Below, one piece after another: positions 16,410-24,462 of a stretch of DNA of 64,000 nucleotides. How positions within the stretch are numbered: position 1 is the first letter of the stretch; each line of letters begins with the position of its first letter. The position numbers and the translations under genes were made by a program. Under the pieces are notes generated by a model that worked only from the letters and a program-made list of their open reading frames with translations, had not been told where the DNA came from and made no database searches. Location of the stretch: NCBI GenBank assembly GCA_964592595.1, contig CAZQFH010000018.1, positions 8,315 to 72,314 of the forward strand, given 5' to 3'. This stretch comes from UBA5536 sp964592595 (GTDB lineage Bacteria > Bacteroidota > Bacteroidia > Bacteroidales > F082).

Positions 16410-17759
16410 ATGAAATTAAAAAGTTGGTACATAATAGGGTCCGTGGGGCTTTTTCTGCTCGCAGGCTTTATGCTCACCTGGTTAGTTTATCCCAAAAATC
16501 TTGTTCGTTACCCTTTCTTTATCGCACTTTTACTGCTCGATTTTTACCTGTGGACAAGAGTGAGAAACAGAATTTTTACCTATAACAATGTACTGAAATA
16601 CCTTGTTGTGGCGATTTATTGGTCTCCGTTAATTGCTTTATCATTAAGCATGTTAGCCAATATAATTATTCCACAAAATCAATGGAATCAACTATTTCGC
16701 ATATATCTTTTTGGTGGAATTTTTACTATTTATATCGGAAAAATTATACCGGGCATATTGCTGCTAAGCTGGGATATTATTCAGTTTGTTTTCCGATTAC
16801 TGCTCAATGTGTTTTATTTTAAAAAGCTTGGATTAAATCAAGCAAGCCAGGACTCAAAACGCATCAACAGAAGGAAATTTCTTGGCGACACAGCTCTCGC
16901 AACTGGTGGGCTTATTATTGGAACCATGTTTATTGGTATGTTTAAATGGGTGCATCAGTTTAGCATCAGAGAAATTGATGTTCAGCTAAAAGGCTTGAAA
17001 TCAAATGCTTTTGATGGTTACCGTATCGTTCAACTTTCTGACCTTCACCTGGGTGGATGGGCTGATGAATCGGCACTTGAACAAGCTGTTGAAGAGGTGA
17101 ATAATCTCAATCCTGATTTAGTTGTTTTCACGGGAGATCTTGTAAACTATAGAACAGATGAGGCTTTTAGATTTAAAGATATACTCTCAAAAATACAAGC
17201 TACGGATGGCATTTCTGCTATTTTAGGCAATCATGATTATGGCGACTATCTCAAATGGCCAAACCGTGCAGCCAAGCAGGAAAACATGAATCAACTTTTT
17301 GATTTTTTTAACGAATTAGGCTGGAAACTTTTGCGTAATGATCACCTCATCTTGACGAGAGAAACAGAAAAGATTGCGATAATTGGCGTTGAGAACTGGA
17401 GCAAGAATAATCGTTTTCCGCGTTATGGCGATATTTTAAAGGCATCCAAAGGAATAGGGCAGGTGCACGGAAAAATCTTGCTTTCGCATGATCCAAGTCA
17501 TTGGAATGCTATAGTCACCCAAAAGCATAAAGACATCGACCTCATGTTAGCCGGACACACGCATGGGTTTCAGTTTGGCATAGAAATTCCGGGCATCAAA
17601 TGGAGTCCTGCTCAATATATGTATGAAGAATGGGCCGGTCTTTACACGAATCCTGAAACAAATCAAAAATTATATGTCAATCGCGGCTTAGGATCTATAG
17701 GTTATCCGGGTCGTATTGGCATACTTCCTGAAATAACTCTAATCAACCTAAAAGCCTAA
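16410..17759 (+). CDS. membrane-anchored metallophosphoesterase
   Basis: A 449-residue protein. The N-terminal half has about four membrane helices (residues about 5-25, 33-50, 62-85, 95-135) and a further one near 165-185 after RRKFLGDTALATGG. The C-terminal half is a calcineurin-like phosphoesterase of the YkuE/YaeI type: RIVQLSDLHLGG (Asp and His metal ligands), VVFTGDLVNYR, GNHDYGDY, LSHDPSHW and AGHTHGFQFG. It probably hydrolyses a phosphoester of lipid or cell-wall material at the membrane surface. Substrate is unknown. Alkaline phosphatase follows after 5 bases, which suggests a shared phosphate-related role. Confidence 0.88.
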   Translation: MKLKSWYIIGSVGLFLLAGFMLTWLVYPKNLVRYPFFIALLLLDFYLWTRVRNRIFTYNNVLKYLVVAIYWSPLIALSLSMLANIIIPQNQWNQLFRIYLFGGIFTIYIGKIIPGILLLSWDIIQFVFRLLLNVFYFKKLGLNQASQDSKRINRRKFLGDTALATGGLIIGTMFIGMFKWVHQFSIREIDVQLKGLKSNAFDGYRIVQLSDLHLGGWADESALEQAVEEVNNLNPDLVVFTGDLVNYRTDEAFRFKDILSKIQATDGISAILGNHDYGDYLKWPNRAAKQENMNQLFDFFNELGWKLLRNDHLILTRETEKIAIIGVENWSKNNRFPRYGDILKASKGIGQVHGKILLSHDPSHWNAIVTQKHKDIDLMLAGHTHGFQFGIEIPGIKWSPAQYMYEEWAGLYTNPETNQKLYVNRGLGSIGYPGRIGILPEITLINLKA

Positions 17760-17764
17760 AAAGT

Positions 17765-18874
17765 ATGAAATTAAATCGCTTTGTAAATTTTCTAAGTCTT
17801 TCATTTTTTTTAATCCTTAACAGTTGCTCAACACCTGCAACTGATAATCAGGATGCAGACAACACATCAAAATCAGCTAAAAACATCATTTTTATGATTG
17901 GTGATGGGATGAGTTATGCACAGATCGAAGGAACAGAAAATGCCATAGGAAAACAATTGGAAATGAGAAAAATGCCGGTAAGTGGCACAATAACAACGCA
18001 TTCGGCTGATAAGCTGATTACTGATTCCGGTGCAGGTGGTACAGCATTAGCTACTGGGTTTAAGACGAATAATGGGATGATTGGGATGAAAGCTGACAGT
18101 ACTGCCGTGCCAAGTATGCTTGAGTTGTTTTCTAACGAAGGAAAACAAACCGCCATTGTGGTGAGTTGTGGTATAACACATGCAACGCCAGCTACTTTTG
18201 TTGCAAAAGATATTAATCGCAACAACTACGAAGCAATAGCAAAGGATTTTGCAGAGTCGGAAAACCTCAATTATTTTATCGGCGGCGCCCGAAAGCATTT
18301 TGTTGATCGCAAAGATAATATAAACCTTTTGGATGAAATGACGGCAAAAGGCTGGCAGTTTTTTGATAAATTAGAAACTGCTCAGTTTCACACTTCGGCA
18401 AAAGCAGCAATATTTATAGCTGATGAGCATCCGATTGCAGTTAAAGATGGTCGTCCGGATTTTTTGGCAAAAGGAACAGCTAAACTTATGGAAACCATGT
18501 CGAAACAAGCTGAAAACGGTTTCTTTATGATGGTCGAAGGAAGTCAGATTGATTGGGCTGGTCATGCAAACGACTCTGCATACCTGGTTACTGAGATGAT
18601 TGACTTTGACAATGCCGTGAAAGCAGCCCTTGAATTTGCTCAGAAAGATGGAGAAACACTTATAGTTGTTACCGCAGATCACGAAACTGGTGGACTTACA
18701 ATTATCGATGGAGTGGAAAAGGATTATTCTAAAGTTCGTTTCAACTTTAGCACAGGTAATCATACATCCGTAACAGTACCTGTTTTTGCTTATGGGCCGG
18801 GATCTGAGTATTTTACGGGTATGTATGACAATACCGAAATAATCAAAAAGATTTTCAAAGCATCAGGAAAATAA
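17765..18874 (+). CDS. alkaline phosphatase, lipoprotein form
   Basis: A 369-residue phosphomonoesterase of the PhoA family. The signal peptide ends in a lipobox (LILNSC followed by STPAT), so the enzyme is likely attached to a membrane facing the periplasm or surface. Metal and active-site motifs are present: NIIFMIGDGMSYAQ, ITDSGAGGTALATGFKT with nucleophile Ser88, MVEGSQIDWAGHAND and VVTADHETGG. It would release phosphate from organic esters. It is coupled to the upstream metallophosphoesterase gene. No Pho box or regulator was seen. Confidence 0.92.
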   Translation: MKLNRFVNFLSLSFFLILNSCSTPATDNQDADNTSKSAKNIIFMIGDGMSYAQIEGTENAIGKQLEMRKMPVSGTITTHSADKLITDSGAGGTALATGFKTNNGMIGMKADSTAVPSMLELFSNEGKQTAIVVSCGITHATPATFVAKDINRNNYEAIAKDFAESENLNYFIGGARKHFVDRKDNINLLDEMTAKGWQFFDKLETAQFHTSAKAAIFIADEHPIAVKDGRPDFLAKGTAKLMETMSKQAENGFFMMVEGSQIDWAGHANDSAYLVTEMIDFDNAVKAALEFAQKDGETLIVVTADHETGGLTIIDGVEKDYSKVRFNFSTGNHTSVTVPVFAYGPGSEYFTGMYDNTEIIKKIFKASGK

Positions 18875-18959
18875 TATTCACCTTGCTTTAATTTTAGCGT
18901 TACAGCTATTATTTGTTTGATATTTAGCACTTTTTAATGCACACTGTGCCTACAATCAC

Positions 18960-18967
18960 TATTTTTG
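18960..18967 (+). promoter_or_regulatory. -7 box for the DUF2271 gene
   Basis: TATTTTTG, 28 bases before the ATG at 18996. Confidence 0.5.
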
Positions 18968-18995
18968 GAGATGAGAATAAATTTAAACATGAATT

Positions 18996-19748
18996 ATGAG
19001 AAAACTAATTCTACTTTTATTGCTTTTAATAGTAATAATGCAAGCTAAGATTCTTGATGCACAAACCTTGGGCGAGTTGTCTGTTTCAGCTTATACTCTT
19101 GAAGCTGGTGGTAACTATGCTCCAAGAAATGTTTTAGCCATTTGGATCGAAGATAGTGAGGGAAATTTCATAAAAACTTTAATGGCCTATGCACAAAATA
19201 GGCGCACACACCTGAATATCTGGCAAGCCAGTACAATAGCTGCAGGATCAGAATTCAATACCACTGATGCCATTACGGGTGCAACAAGAAACAGTCATGC
19301 CAATAGAAGTGCAACATGGAATGGGACAGATTTTGAAGGCAACCTGGTTCCGGATGGAGATTACCAGTTATGGTTTGAACTTACAGATAAAAATGGTACA
19401 GGTAATTATGGTTATGTTGAATTTGTAAAAAGCTCCATTTCTCAGGATATTACACCTGTTGACTTGCCAAGTTTTTATGATATAGTAATCCAATGGCAAC
19501 CAGACAATAGCGTTGGCATCCAAAACAACACATTGGAAGACTCTTTCCTTGCTTTTGATCAAGTAAATGCTTTGTTGCACTGTTCAATTCCTGATTATTT
19601 CGAGATTTCCATTTACGACCTTGTTGGAAATTTACAAATTAAAAGCAATCAGAAAAAAACAAGTCTGACACACCTGTCATCAGGAGTTTATATTGTTGCA
19701 GTTACAACGGATGGAAAAGTATCTGCGCATAAAATAGTTCTTCGTTAA
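18996..19748 (+). CDS. DUF2271-like secreted protein with T9SS sorting domain
   Basis: A 250-residue protein with a signal peptide (hydrophobic residues about 4-18, then LDAQ). The body resembles DUF2271: YAPRNVLAIWIEDSEGNF, then LMAYAQNRRTHL, ITGATRNSHA, and WNGTDFEGNLVPDGDYQLWFEL, a beta-sandwich with a FlgD-like feel. The last roughly 70 residues look like a type A T9SS C-terminal signal (ISIYDLVGNLQIKSN, HLSSGVYIVAVTT, KIVLR). It should pass the outer membrane and be attached or released. DUF2271 proteins are often near FMN-dependent thiol or iron systems, but nothing here confirms this. Confidence 0.75.
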   Translation: MRKLILLLLLLIVIMQAKILDAQTLGELSVSAYTLEAGGNYAPRNVLAIWIEDSEGNFIKTLMAYAQNRRTHLNIWQASTIAAGSEFNTTDAITGATRNSHANRSATWNGTDFEGNLVPDGDYQLWFELTDKNGTGNYGYVEFVKSSISQDITPVDLPSFYDIVIQWQPDNSVGIQNNTLEDSFLAFDQVNALLHCSIPDYFEISIYDLVGNLQIKSNQKKTSLTHLSSGVYIVAVTTDGKVSAHKIVLR

Positions 19749-19926
19749 TTCTTCGATTCACACTTCCTGGGAATTACCTGCAATCTTTCATAGAGAAAGT
19801 AAGATTATAGATCACCAGACTTGCACCTTTTTTGAACTTATCTATAGCACTCAAAGGAAACAACCACATGGTAGTTTCTATTGTGATTCTTTGGATGCCT
19901 TTAAAGTAGATATGCTTCTTATCTGT

Positions 19927-19981
19927 GGCTCGAACTCCGGACCCTCCCGATTAAAATATCGGGATGCGCTACCTGCTGAGC
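19927..19981 (-). pseudogene. outermost tRNA-Lys-like copy with replaced anticodon stem
   Basis: On the minus strand it reads GCTCAGCAGGTAGCGCA, then TCCCGAT, loop ATTTTAA, TCGGGA and GGGTCCGGAG. Compared with intact tRNA-Lys, the stem TCTGC/GCAGA is replaced, loop CTTTTAA has one change with anticodon TTT kept, and the D stem has one mismatch. Both acceptor strands are missing or changed. Confidence 0.6.
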
Positions 19982-20006
19982 TGATTTTGCCGTTCCCTTC
20001 ATGGCA

Positions 20007-20036
20007 TAAAAAAAGCCTCCTAAATAAAAGAGGCTT
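20007..20036 (-). terminator. tRNA-Lys-type terminator in the repeat unit
   Basis: Minus-strand AAGCCTC and GAGGCTT form the stem, followed by a long T-run. The part after the gap shows that the intact tRNA-Lys is followed by the same sequence. Confidence 0.75.
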
Positions 20037-20042
20037 ATGTCG

Positions 20043-20109
20043 TGATCCGTCGGAGGCTCGAACTCCGGACCCTCCCGATTAAAATATCGGGATGCGCTAC
20101 CTGCTGAGC
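20043..20109 (-). pseudogene. second tRNA-Lys-like copy, 5' side lost in the gap
   Basis: The T arm and 3' acceptor (ACGGATC plus discriminator A) are identical to intact tRNA-Lys. The anticodon arm is TCCCGAT-ATTTTAA-TCGGGA. In the joined unit the base run ahead of GCTCAGC does not pair with ACGGATC, so no normal acceptor stem forms. Confidence 0.6.
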
Positions 20110-20209
20110 NNNNNNNNNNNNNNNNNNNNNNNNNNNNNNNNNNNNNNNNNNNNNNNNNNNNNNNNNNNNNNNNNNNNNNNNNNNNNNNNNNNNNNNNNNN
20201 NNNNNNNNN
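20110..20209. other. assembly gap of exactly 100 N
   Basis: As at 15866-15965, the borders are exact 55-base duplicates of neighbouring sequence, pointing to an unresolved tandem-repeat loop rather than random missing sequence. Confidence 0.9.
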
Positions 20210-20232
20210 CTAAATAAAAGAGGCTTATGTCG

Positions 20233-20305
20233 TGATCCGTCGGAGGCTCGAACTCCGGACCCTCTGCTTAAAAGGCAGATGCTCTACCTGCTGAGCTAAC
20301 GAATC
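20233..20305 (-). tRNA. tRNA-Lys (anticodon TTT)
   Basis: A complete minus-strand tRNA: acceptor GATTCGT/ACGGATC (one T-G pair), anticodon stem TCTGC/GCAGA with loop CTTTTAA, and T loop GTTCGAG. CCA is not encoded. It is the intact parent at the upstream end of the array of tRNA-like units. Confidence 0.95.
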
Positions 20306-20325
20306 ATCGTTTTAATTTAGAGGTG

Positions 20326-20333
20326 CAAAAGTA
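20326..20333 (-). promoter_or_regulatory. -7 box for tRNA-Lys
   Basis: Minus-strand TACTTTTG followed by CACCTC, about 20 bases before the tRNA 5' end. Confidence 0.6.
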
Positions 20334-20334
20334 G

Positions 20335-20361
20335 TAAAAAATCCTTCTAAACAAAGGATTT
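20335..20361 (-). terminator. Rho-independent terminator of the YciO-like gene
   Basis: On the minus strand AAATCCTT and AAGGATTT form an 8-bp stem with a 7-base loop, then a T-run. It separates the upstream gene from tRNA-Lys. Confidence 0.7.
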
Positions 20362-20377
20362 CATGATTTTTTTCTGC

Positions 20378-20995
20378 TTATTGTAACACTCCTTTACCTT
20401 CACGGATTATAAGTAATTCATTACCAGTACAATCAATAATCGTGCTAGGTTGATTTCCTCCAAAACCACCATCAATCACAATATCTACACGATCCTTAAA
20501 CTTTTCGTGTATGATCTCTGGATCTGTTGTGTATTCAAGGATCTTATCATCATCAAGGATGCTTGTGGTTGCAACCGGGTGACCAAGTTCTTCTACAATG
20601 GTGCTGATGATATTTTCGTCAGGAATACGAATTCCAATGGTTTTCTTTTTGTTTTGAAAGATTTTTGGAACACTGTTATTGGCATTTAAAATAAACGTAA
20701 AAGGTCCTGGCAAATTTCTTCTCATCAGCTTATAAACTTCATTTTCGATAGGTTTAGTAAATTCTGATAACATACTCAAATTATGAAAAATGAATGAGAA
20801 ATTAGCCTTTTCTTTTTTGACTCCTTTGAGCTGTGCTACTTTGTCAAGGGCTTTGGGTTGATGAATACTACTCCCCAAACCATAAACAGTATCTGTCGGA
20901 AAAATTACCAGTCCTCCATCATTGAGGCATTCAATCACTGTTTTAATATGTCGTGGAGCTGGATTCTCAGGATAAATTTTTAATAACATAAGCAT
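20378..20995 (-). CDS. YciO-like Sua5/YciO/YrdC-fold protein
   Basis: A 205-residue single-domain protein of the YrdC fold. Motifs are GGLVIFPTDTVYGLG, NLPGPFTFIL, KKTIGIRIP, HPVATTSI and PSTIIDCTG. The family includes the threonylcarbamoyl-AMP synthases that start t6A tRNA modification. This protein is closer to the YciO branch: it starts with IYPENP, has YKLMRRNLPGPFTFIL, and lacks the usual K-x-R-x(4)-P nucleotide motif after the first strand (here LKGVKKEKANF). It may still make threonylcarbamoyl-AMP, but that should not be assumed. Start at 20995; in-frame ATG at 20989 is an alternative. Confidence 0.8.
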   Translation of the reverse strand: MLMLLKIYPENPAPRHIKTVIECLNDGGLVIFPTDTVYGLGSSIHQPKALDKVAQLKGVKKEKANFSFIFHNLSMLSEFTKPIENEVYKLMRRNLPGPFTFILNANNSVPKIFQNKKKTIGIRIPDENIISTIVEELGHPVATTSILDDDKILEYTTDPEIIHEKFKDRVDIVIDGGFGGNQPSTIIDCTGNELLIIREGKGVLQ

Positions 20996-21072
20996 GAAGT
21001 TTTAGACATGCTAAATTAAACTAATTTCAGTAAATACTTTGGTTATAACCCTGAAAAAATGGCATAAAAAAT

Positions 21073-21168
21073 GGGTAAGCTACTTATATCGCACCGCTCA
21101 ACCATCTACCCTTGCTTCCTTCCGGACCTGGGGGAATTCAACAGGAGCTGGTCGTATAAGACTTACCC
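21073..21168 (-). ncRNA. ffs: signal recognition particle RNA, small bacterial type
   Basis: The minus strand starts GGGTAAG and ends CTTACCC, closing a long hairpin. The apical part has the hallmark CAGGTCCGGAAGGAAGCA of the Ffh-binding domain IV, as in E. coli 4.5S RNA. A T-run follows the closing stem and serves as terminator. A -7 box sits right at the 5' end. Length is about 96 bases. Confidence 0.93.
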
Positions 21169-21172
21169 ACTG

Positions 21173-21180
21173 CAAAAGTA
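21173..21180 (-). promoter_or_regulatory. -7 box of the SRP RNA gene
   Basis: Minus-strand TACTTTTG ends 4 bases before the first base of the RNA stem, the spacing expected for a start of transcription there. Confidence 0.65.
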
Positions 21181-21323
21181 CAACCTTTTGGCGAATGCAC
21201 AAGACACGGATAACTTTTTTAACTTGTCCGTTATTTCAAAATAGCTAAATTTGTGAGCAATTAAATGTTATCCAATTAAAAAGGATTTTTTTACTTTAAA
21301 TAAACACCTGTCTGGTATAAAAT

Positions 21324-21851
21324 ATGCTAAACACTAAAAATTTCTGGTGGACAACTTTACTAACAGGTTTATTTACAGGACTTTTAGTCTTTACTATTTA
21401 TTTTCTTTTTCTTTTACTTAGCGATCATATTTTTTCTTGGATTTTTACACTGGTTTATATCCTTCCATTTATTGGTATGAGCTATGCCACTCTGAGGTTA
21501 AAAAACAGATACAACGAGGGCTACATTAGCTTTAATGAAGCCTTTATTTCATCCTTTTTTACAGGTTTTGTCGCTGCAATAATTTATGCCTTGTTAATCT
21601 ATTTTGTTTATACACAAATGAATAGTAACGAACTAAAATACAGATCATTACAAATTGAACAATACCTTCAAATGCAGGCGGGAAATTTATCCCTAAGCGA
21701 AATAAGAAACCTAAGACAGCAGATCAATCAATTACTATCAGCTAGTTACCTGTCGATTTATAACCTTATCTTTCATACAATTCTGTACGTAATTTATGCT
21801 GTAATAATTGCTATTTTTGTCAGGCGAAAAAACCGCTTTATTGAAGCATAA
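21324..21851 (+). CDS. DUF4199 membrane protein
   Basis: A 175-residue protein with four predicted membrane helices (about residues 10-32, 36-56, 72-95 and 145-167) and a soluble helical stretch between the third and fourth. The pattern WWTTLLTGLFTGLLVF, then IGMSYATLRLKNRYNEGYISFNEAF fits DUF4199, a Bacteroidota membrane family of unknown function, often found next to glycosyltransferase genes. It is followed after 2 bases by a second member and then by a GT2 gene, so these three form one transcript. Confidence 0.8.
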   Translation: MLNTKNFWWTTLLTGLFTGLLVFTIYFLFLLLSDHIFSWIFTLVYILPFIGMSYATLRLKNRYNEGYISFNEAFISSFFTGFVAAIIYALLIYFVYTQMNSNELKYRSLQIEQYLQMQAGNLSLSEIRNLRQQINQLLSASYLSIYNLIFHTILYVIYAVIIAIFVRRKNRFIEA

Positions 21852-21853
21852 CA

Positions 21854-22402
21854 ATGTTTAACTTAAACCTTAATCCCATGATTCCATTTGAAAAACCTTT
21901 AAAATACGGTCTAATTGCCGGGCTTATTGTAATTGTTTTAATGGTAATATTGTATGCTGCTAATATTTCTATGTTCAATCCAATCATAGGGTCATTGGTT
22001 GGACTAATCAGTTTCGGGGCACCAATTGTTTTTGCTGTTATTGCCATCAATAAATTGCGAGACGAAGATCTTGGAAATAAAATAACTTATCTCCAGTCAT
22101 TTATTGCCGGTTTTGCTGTTTTGTTAATCGCCATGTACCTCAATAATATTTATGCCTACATCCAAAATGGTGTTATTGATCCTGAGTATATGGCACAAAA
22201 AGCTGATGATTTTATCTTAACCATGGAAGGTAAAGTTCCGGAAGAAACCTTAGACGCCATTATAGAAAGCTTTTCCGAATCTTTAAATGCAGGTAAAGCT
22301 TTTGTGAAAAGCCTTTGGCTTTCACCACTCATTGCTATAGGATTAAGTGCTATCATCAGTTTTTTTATCAAGAAAGATAAAACTTTAGAAAAAATAGGGT
22401 AG
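21854..22402 (+). CDS. DUF4199 membrane protein, second copy
   Basis: A 182-residue relative of the preceding gene with the same four-helix plan: KYGLIAGLIVIVLMVILY, IGSLVGLISFGAPIVFAV, then YLQSFIAGFAVLLIAMYL, a soluble acidic helix (residues about 110-150), and a final helix with SPLIAIGLSAIISFF. The ATG at 21878 (MIPFEKPL) is a plausible alternative start because the family usually begins just before the first helix. Being paired may mean the two form a hetero-oligomer. Function unknown. Confidence 0.8.
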   Translation: MFNLNLNPMIPFEKPLKYGLIAGLIVIVLMVILYAANISMFNPIIGSLVGLISFGAPIVFAVIAINKLRDEDLGNKITYLQSFIAGFAVLLIAMYLNNIYAYIQNGVIDPEYMAQKADDFILTMEGKVPEETLDAIIESFSESLNAGKAFVKSLWLSPLIAIGLSAIISFFIKKDKTLEKIG

Positions 22403-22407
22403 GGAAT

Positions 22408-23370
22408 ATGATGGATATTTCAGTAGTTGTGCCGTTATTGAATGAAGAAGAATCCTTACCGGAACTAAGCGAATGGATCGATCGGGTAGCTCTTGAAAAT
22501 AAGCTAAACTATGAGGTGATTTTTGTAGATGATGGTTCAACAGATGATTCATGGAAGGTAATCAATCAATTAGCTTCAAAAAATAATGCCATAAAAGCTT
22601 TACGATTCAGACGAAACTATGGAAAATCTGCTGCCCTTAACGAAGGCTTCAAAATAGCCCAAGGAAAGGTTATCATTACCATGGATGCTGATCTTCAGGA
22701 TAGTCCTGATGAAATTCCTGAATTGTTTGATATGATCACAAATCAAGGATTTGATATGGTGTCGGGTTGGAAGAAAAAGCGCCATGATCCAATTTCCAAA
22801 ACATTGCCATCACGTTTTTTTAACGCTACTACACGAAGAATATCAGGCATTCCACTGCATGATTTTAATTGTGGTTTAAAAGCTTATTCGCATGATTTAG
22901 CGAAAAATCTTGAAGTGCATGGCGAAATGCATCGCTACATTCCAGTAATTGCCAAGTGGACAGGATACAGGAAAATCGGAGAAAAAGTGGTACAACACCG
23001 CGAACGCAAATACGGTCGTACTAAATTTGGAATAAGCAGATTTGTGAAAGGATACCTTGATTTGTTGTCTATCACATTTGTGTCGAAATTCGGAAAACGC
23101 CCCATGCACCTTTTTGGAGCCCTTGGTAGTCTGCTTTTCTTTTTGGGTTTTGTGATTGCCGGCTATCTGGCCTACGCCAAATTTTTTATGGCAGCCTACC
23201 GCATGACTGAACGACCTTTGTTTTATTTCGGCTTGTTAGCAATGATATTGGGTACACAACTTTTTTTAACTGGTTTTCTGGCCGAGCTCATTTCCTTGCA
23301 AACACGCGACAAGCAGTTATATCAAATAAAAGAAACTATTAATCAAAATAAAGATAATCATAAAGAATGA
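22408..23370 (+). CDS. family 2 glycosyltransferase (DPM1/ArnC-like)
   Basis: A 320-residue enzyme with a GT-A catalytic domain: SVVVPLLNEEESLPEL, VIFVDDGSTDDSW, RNYGKSAALNEGF and ITMDADLQDSPDEIPEL with the DxD metal site. The NCGLKAYSHDLA segment and REKYGRTKFG-like HRERKYGRTKFG are typical of undecaprenyl- or dolichyl-phosphate sugar transferases. Two C-terminal membrane helices lie at about 230-257 and 272-297. It probably loads a sugar onto a lipid carrier for envelope glycans. The start codon may be 22408 or 22411. The 3' end overlaps the epimerase gene by 4 bases. Confidence 0.9.
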   Translation: MMDISVVVPLLNEEESLPELSEWIDRVALENKLNYEVIFVDDGSTDDSWKVINQLASKNNAIKALRFRRNYGKSAALNEGFKIAQGKVIITMDADLQDSPDEIPELFDMITNQGFDMVSGWKKKRHDPISKTLPSRFFNATTRRISGIPLHDFNCGLKAYSHDLAKNLEVHGEMHRYIPVIAKWTGYRKIGEKVVQHRERKYGRTKFGISRFVKGYLDLLSITFVSKFGKRPMHLFGALGSLLFFLGFVIAGYLAYAKFFMAAYRMTERPLFYFGLLAMILGTQLFLTGFLAELISLQTRDKQLYQIKETINQNKDNHKE

Positions 23371-24413
23371 AGATTCATTTAGTATCAGGAGGTTGTGGTT
23401 TTGTTGGCCGCAACATGGTTAAGCGATTGCTAAAAACTACTAAGGATTACGTATTTATGGTGGATGACTTGTCGATTGGGCGTCATCCCTCTGAATGGCT
23501 AAATAATTTTGAATCCGAACCACTTTCAGATGCAGAACTCATCGGACAAGAAAAACGTTTAATTTTCTGGAAAGGAGATTTTCGAAACTTGCTTTTTTAT
23601 ATGCGCGCAAACCCGCGTTACATTCAGGAGAAGTACAAGTTAGATTTTGAGCGTTTTTCAGATGTATTCCATTTTGCAGCTATTGTTGGCGGACGAATGA
23701 AAATTGAAGGCGACCCCATGATGGTAGCCTTAGACCTTTCGATAGATGCTGAGTTTTTTTATTGGATAACACAGCATAAACCCGAGCGTGTTCTTTACCC
23801 CAGCTCCAGCGCTGCTTATCCTGTAAGCTTACAAACTACAACAGATGCTGTTGCCCTCTCGGAAGGTGATATTGATTTTAATAAAAACCTTGGAACACCG
23901 GATATGACTTATGGCTGGTCGAAACTAACTGGTGAATTTTTGGCGCAAATAGCTGCCCGTCATTATGGCGTGCCAGTGGTTTGTATCAGGCCATTCTCTG
24001 GATATGGCGAGGATCAGGAACTCAGCTATCCGGTTCCTGCAATTGCCGCGCGTGCTGCAAAAAATGAAGACCCATTCGAAGTTTGGGGATCCGGAAAACA
24101 GGGTAGGGATTTTGTTCACATCGACGATGTACTGGACTTTATCTTCGTATTATTAGAAAATGTAAATGATGGCTCGGCATATAATATCGGCTCAGGAAAA
24201 TTAACTTCTTTCCTTGAATTGATTGAGCTTTTCGCTGATATAGCCGGTTATCAGCCACAAGTAAAGCCACTTTTGGATAAACCAGTGGGCGTGCATTCGC
24301 GCTTTGCAAATATGGCTTTGGTGAATGAACGTTTCGGTTGGAAACCCAAAATTTCATTACGCGAAGGTATGTCCCGCGTTTACGAAAAACAGTTGAACGA
24401 CCTCAAGAAATAA
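23367..24413 (+). CDS. NAD-dependent sugar epimerase/dehydratase
   Basis: A 348-residue extended short-chain dehydrogenase acting on nucleotide sugars. The Rossmann motif is SGGCGFVG (G8, G11, G14). The active site has SSSAAYP and Tyr182-x-x-x-Lys186 in TYGWSKLTGEFL. DFVHIDDVLDFI and NIGSGKLTS are typical of the substrate side. A roughly 20-residue loop after the first helix is longer than usual. The exact substrate cannot be told from sequence. It overlaps the GT2 gene by 4 bases and is followed by a hairpin and then a GT4 gene. Confidence 0.88.
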   Translation: MKIHLVSGGCGFVGRNMVKRLLKTTKDYVFMVDDLSIGRHPSEWLNNFESEPLSDAELIGQEKRLIFWKGDFRNLLFYMRANPRYIQEKYKLDFERFSDVFHFAAIVGGRMKIEGDPMMVALDLSIDAEFFYWITQHKPERVLYPSSSAAYPVSLQTTTDAVALSEGDIDFNKNLGTPDMTYGWSKLTGEFLAQIAARHYGVPVVCIRPFSGYGEDQELSYPVPAIAARAAKNEDPFEVWGSGKQGRDFVHIDDVLDFIFVLLENVNDGSAYNIGSGKLTSFLELIELFADIAGYQPQVKPLLDKPVGVHSRFANMALVNERFGWKPKISLREGMSRVYEKQLNDLKK

Positions 24414-24420
24414 CACTTAA

Positions 24421-24446
24421 AAGGGAAGCAAAAAAAAGCTTCCCTT
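24421..24446 (+). terminator. hairpin between epimerase and glycosyltransferase genes
   Basis: AAGGGAAGC and GCTTCCCTT form a 9-bp stem with an all-A loop. The T-run is weak, so read-through into the next gene is possible. Confidence 0.5.
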
Positions 24447-24462
24447 GTTCATTTTTAAAAGT

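Larger units (their letters stand above)
19927..20109 (-). repeat. tandem array of tRNA-Lys-derived 128-bp units, cut by the gap
   Basis: The unit begins at 19927 and again at 20055 (period 128). The first 55 bases of the second unit are identical to the first and end at the N block. Each unit holds the tRNA-like copy, the terminator at 20007-20036 and about 30 bases of spacer. The sequence after the gap (20210-20264) repeats 20020-20074 exactly. Confidence 0.75.

Noticed and set aside
19891..20082. 63-residue frame over the tRNA-Lys array
   Set aside because: It is the antisense reading of the tRNA-like copies and terminator.
21039..21248. 69-residue frame opposite the SRP RNA
   Set aside because: Overlaps a well-supported RNA gene on the other strand and has no protein motif.
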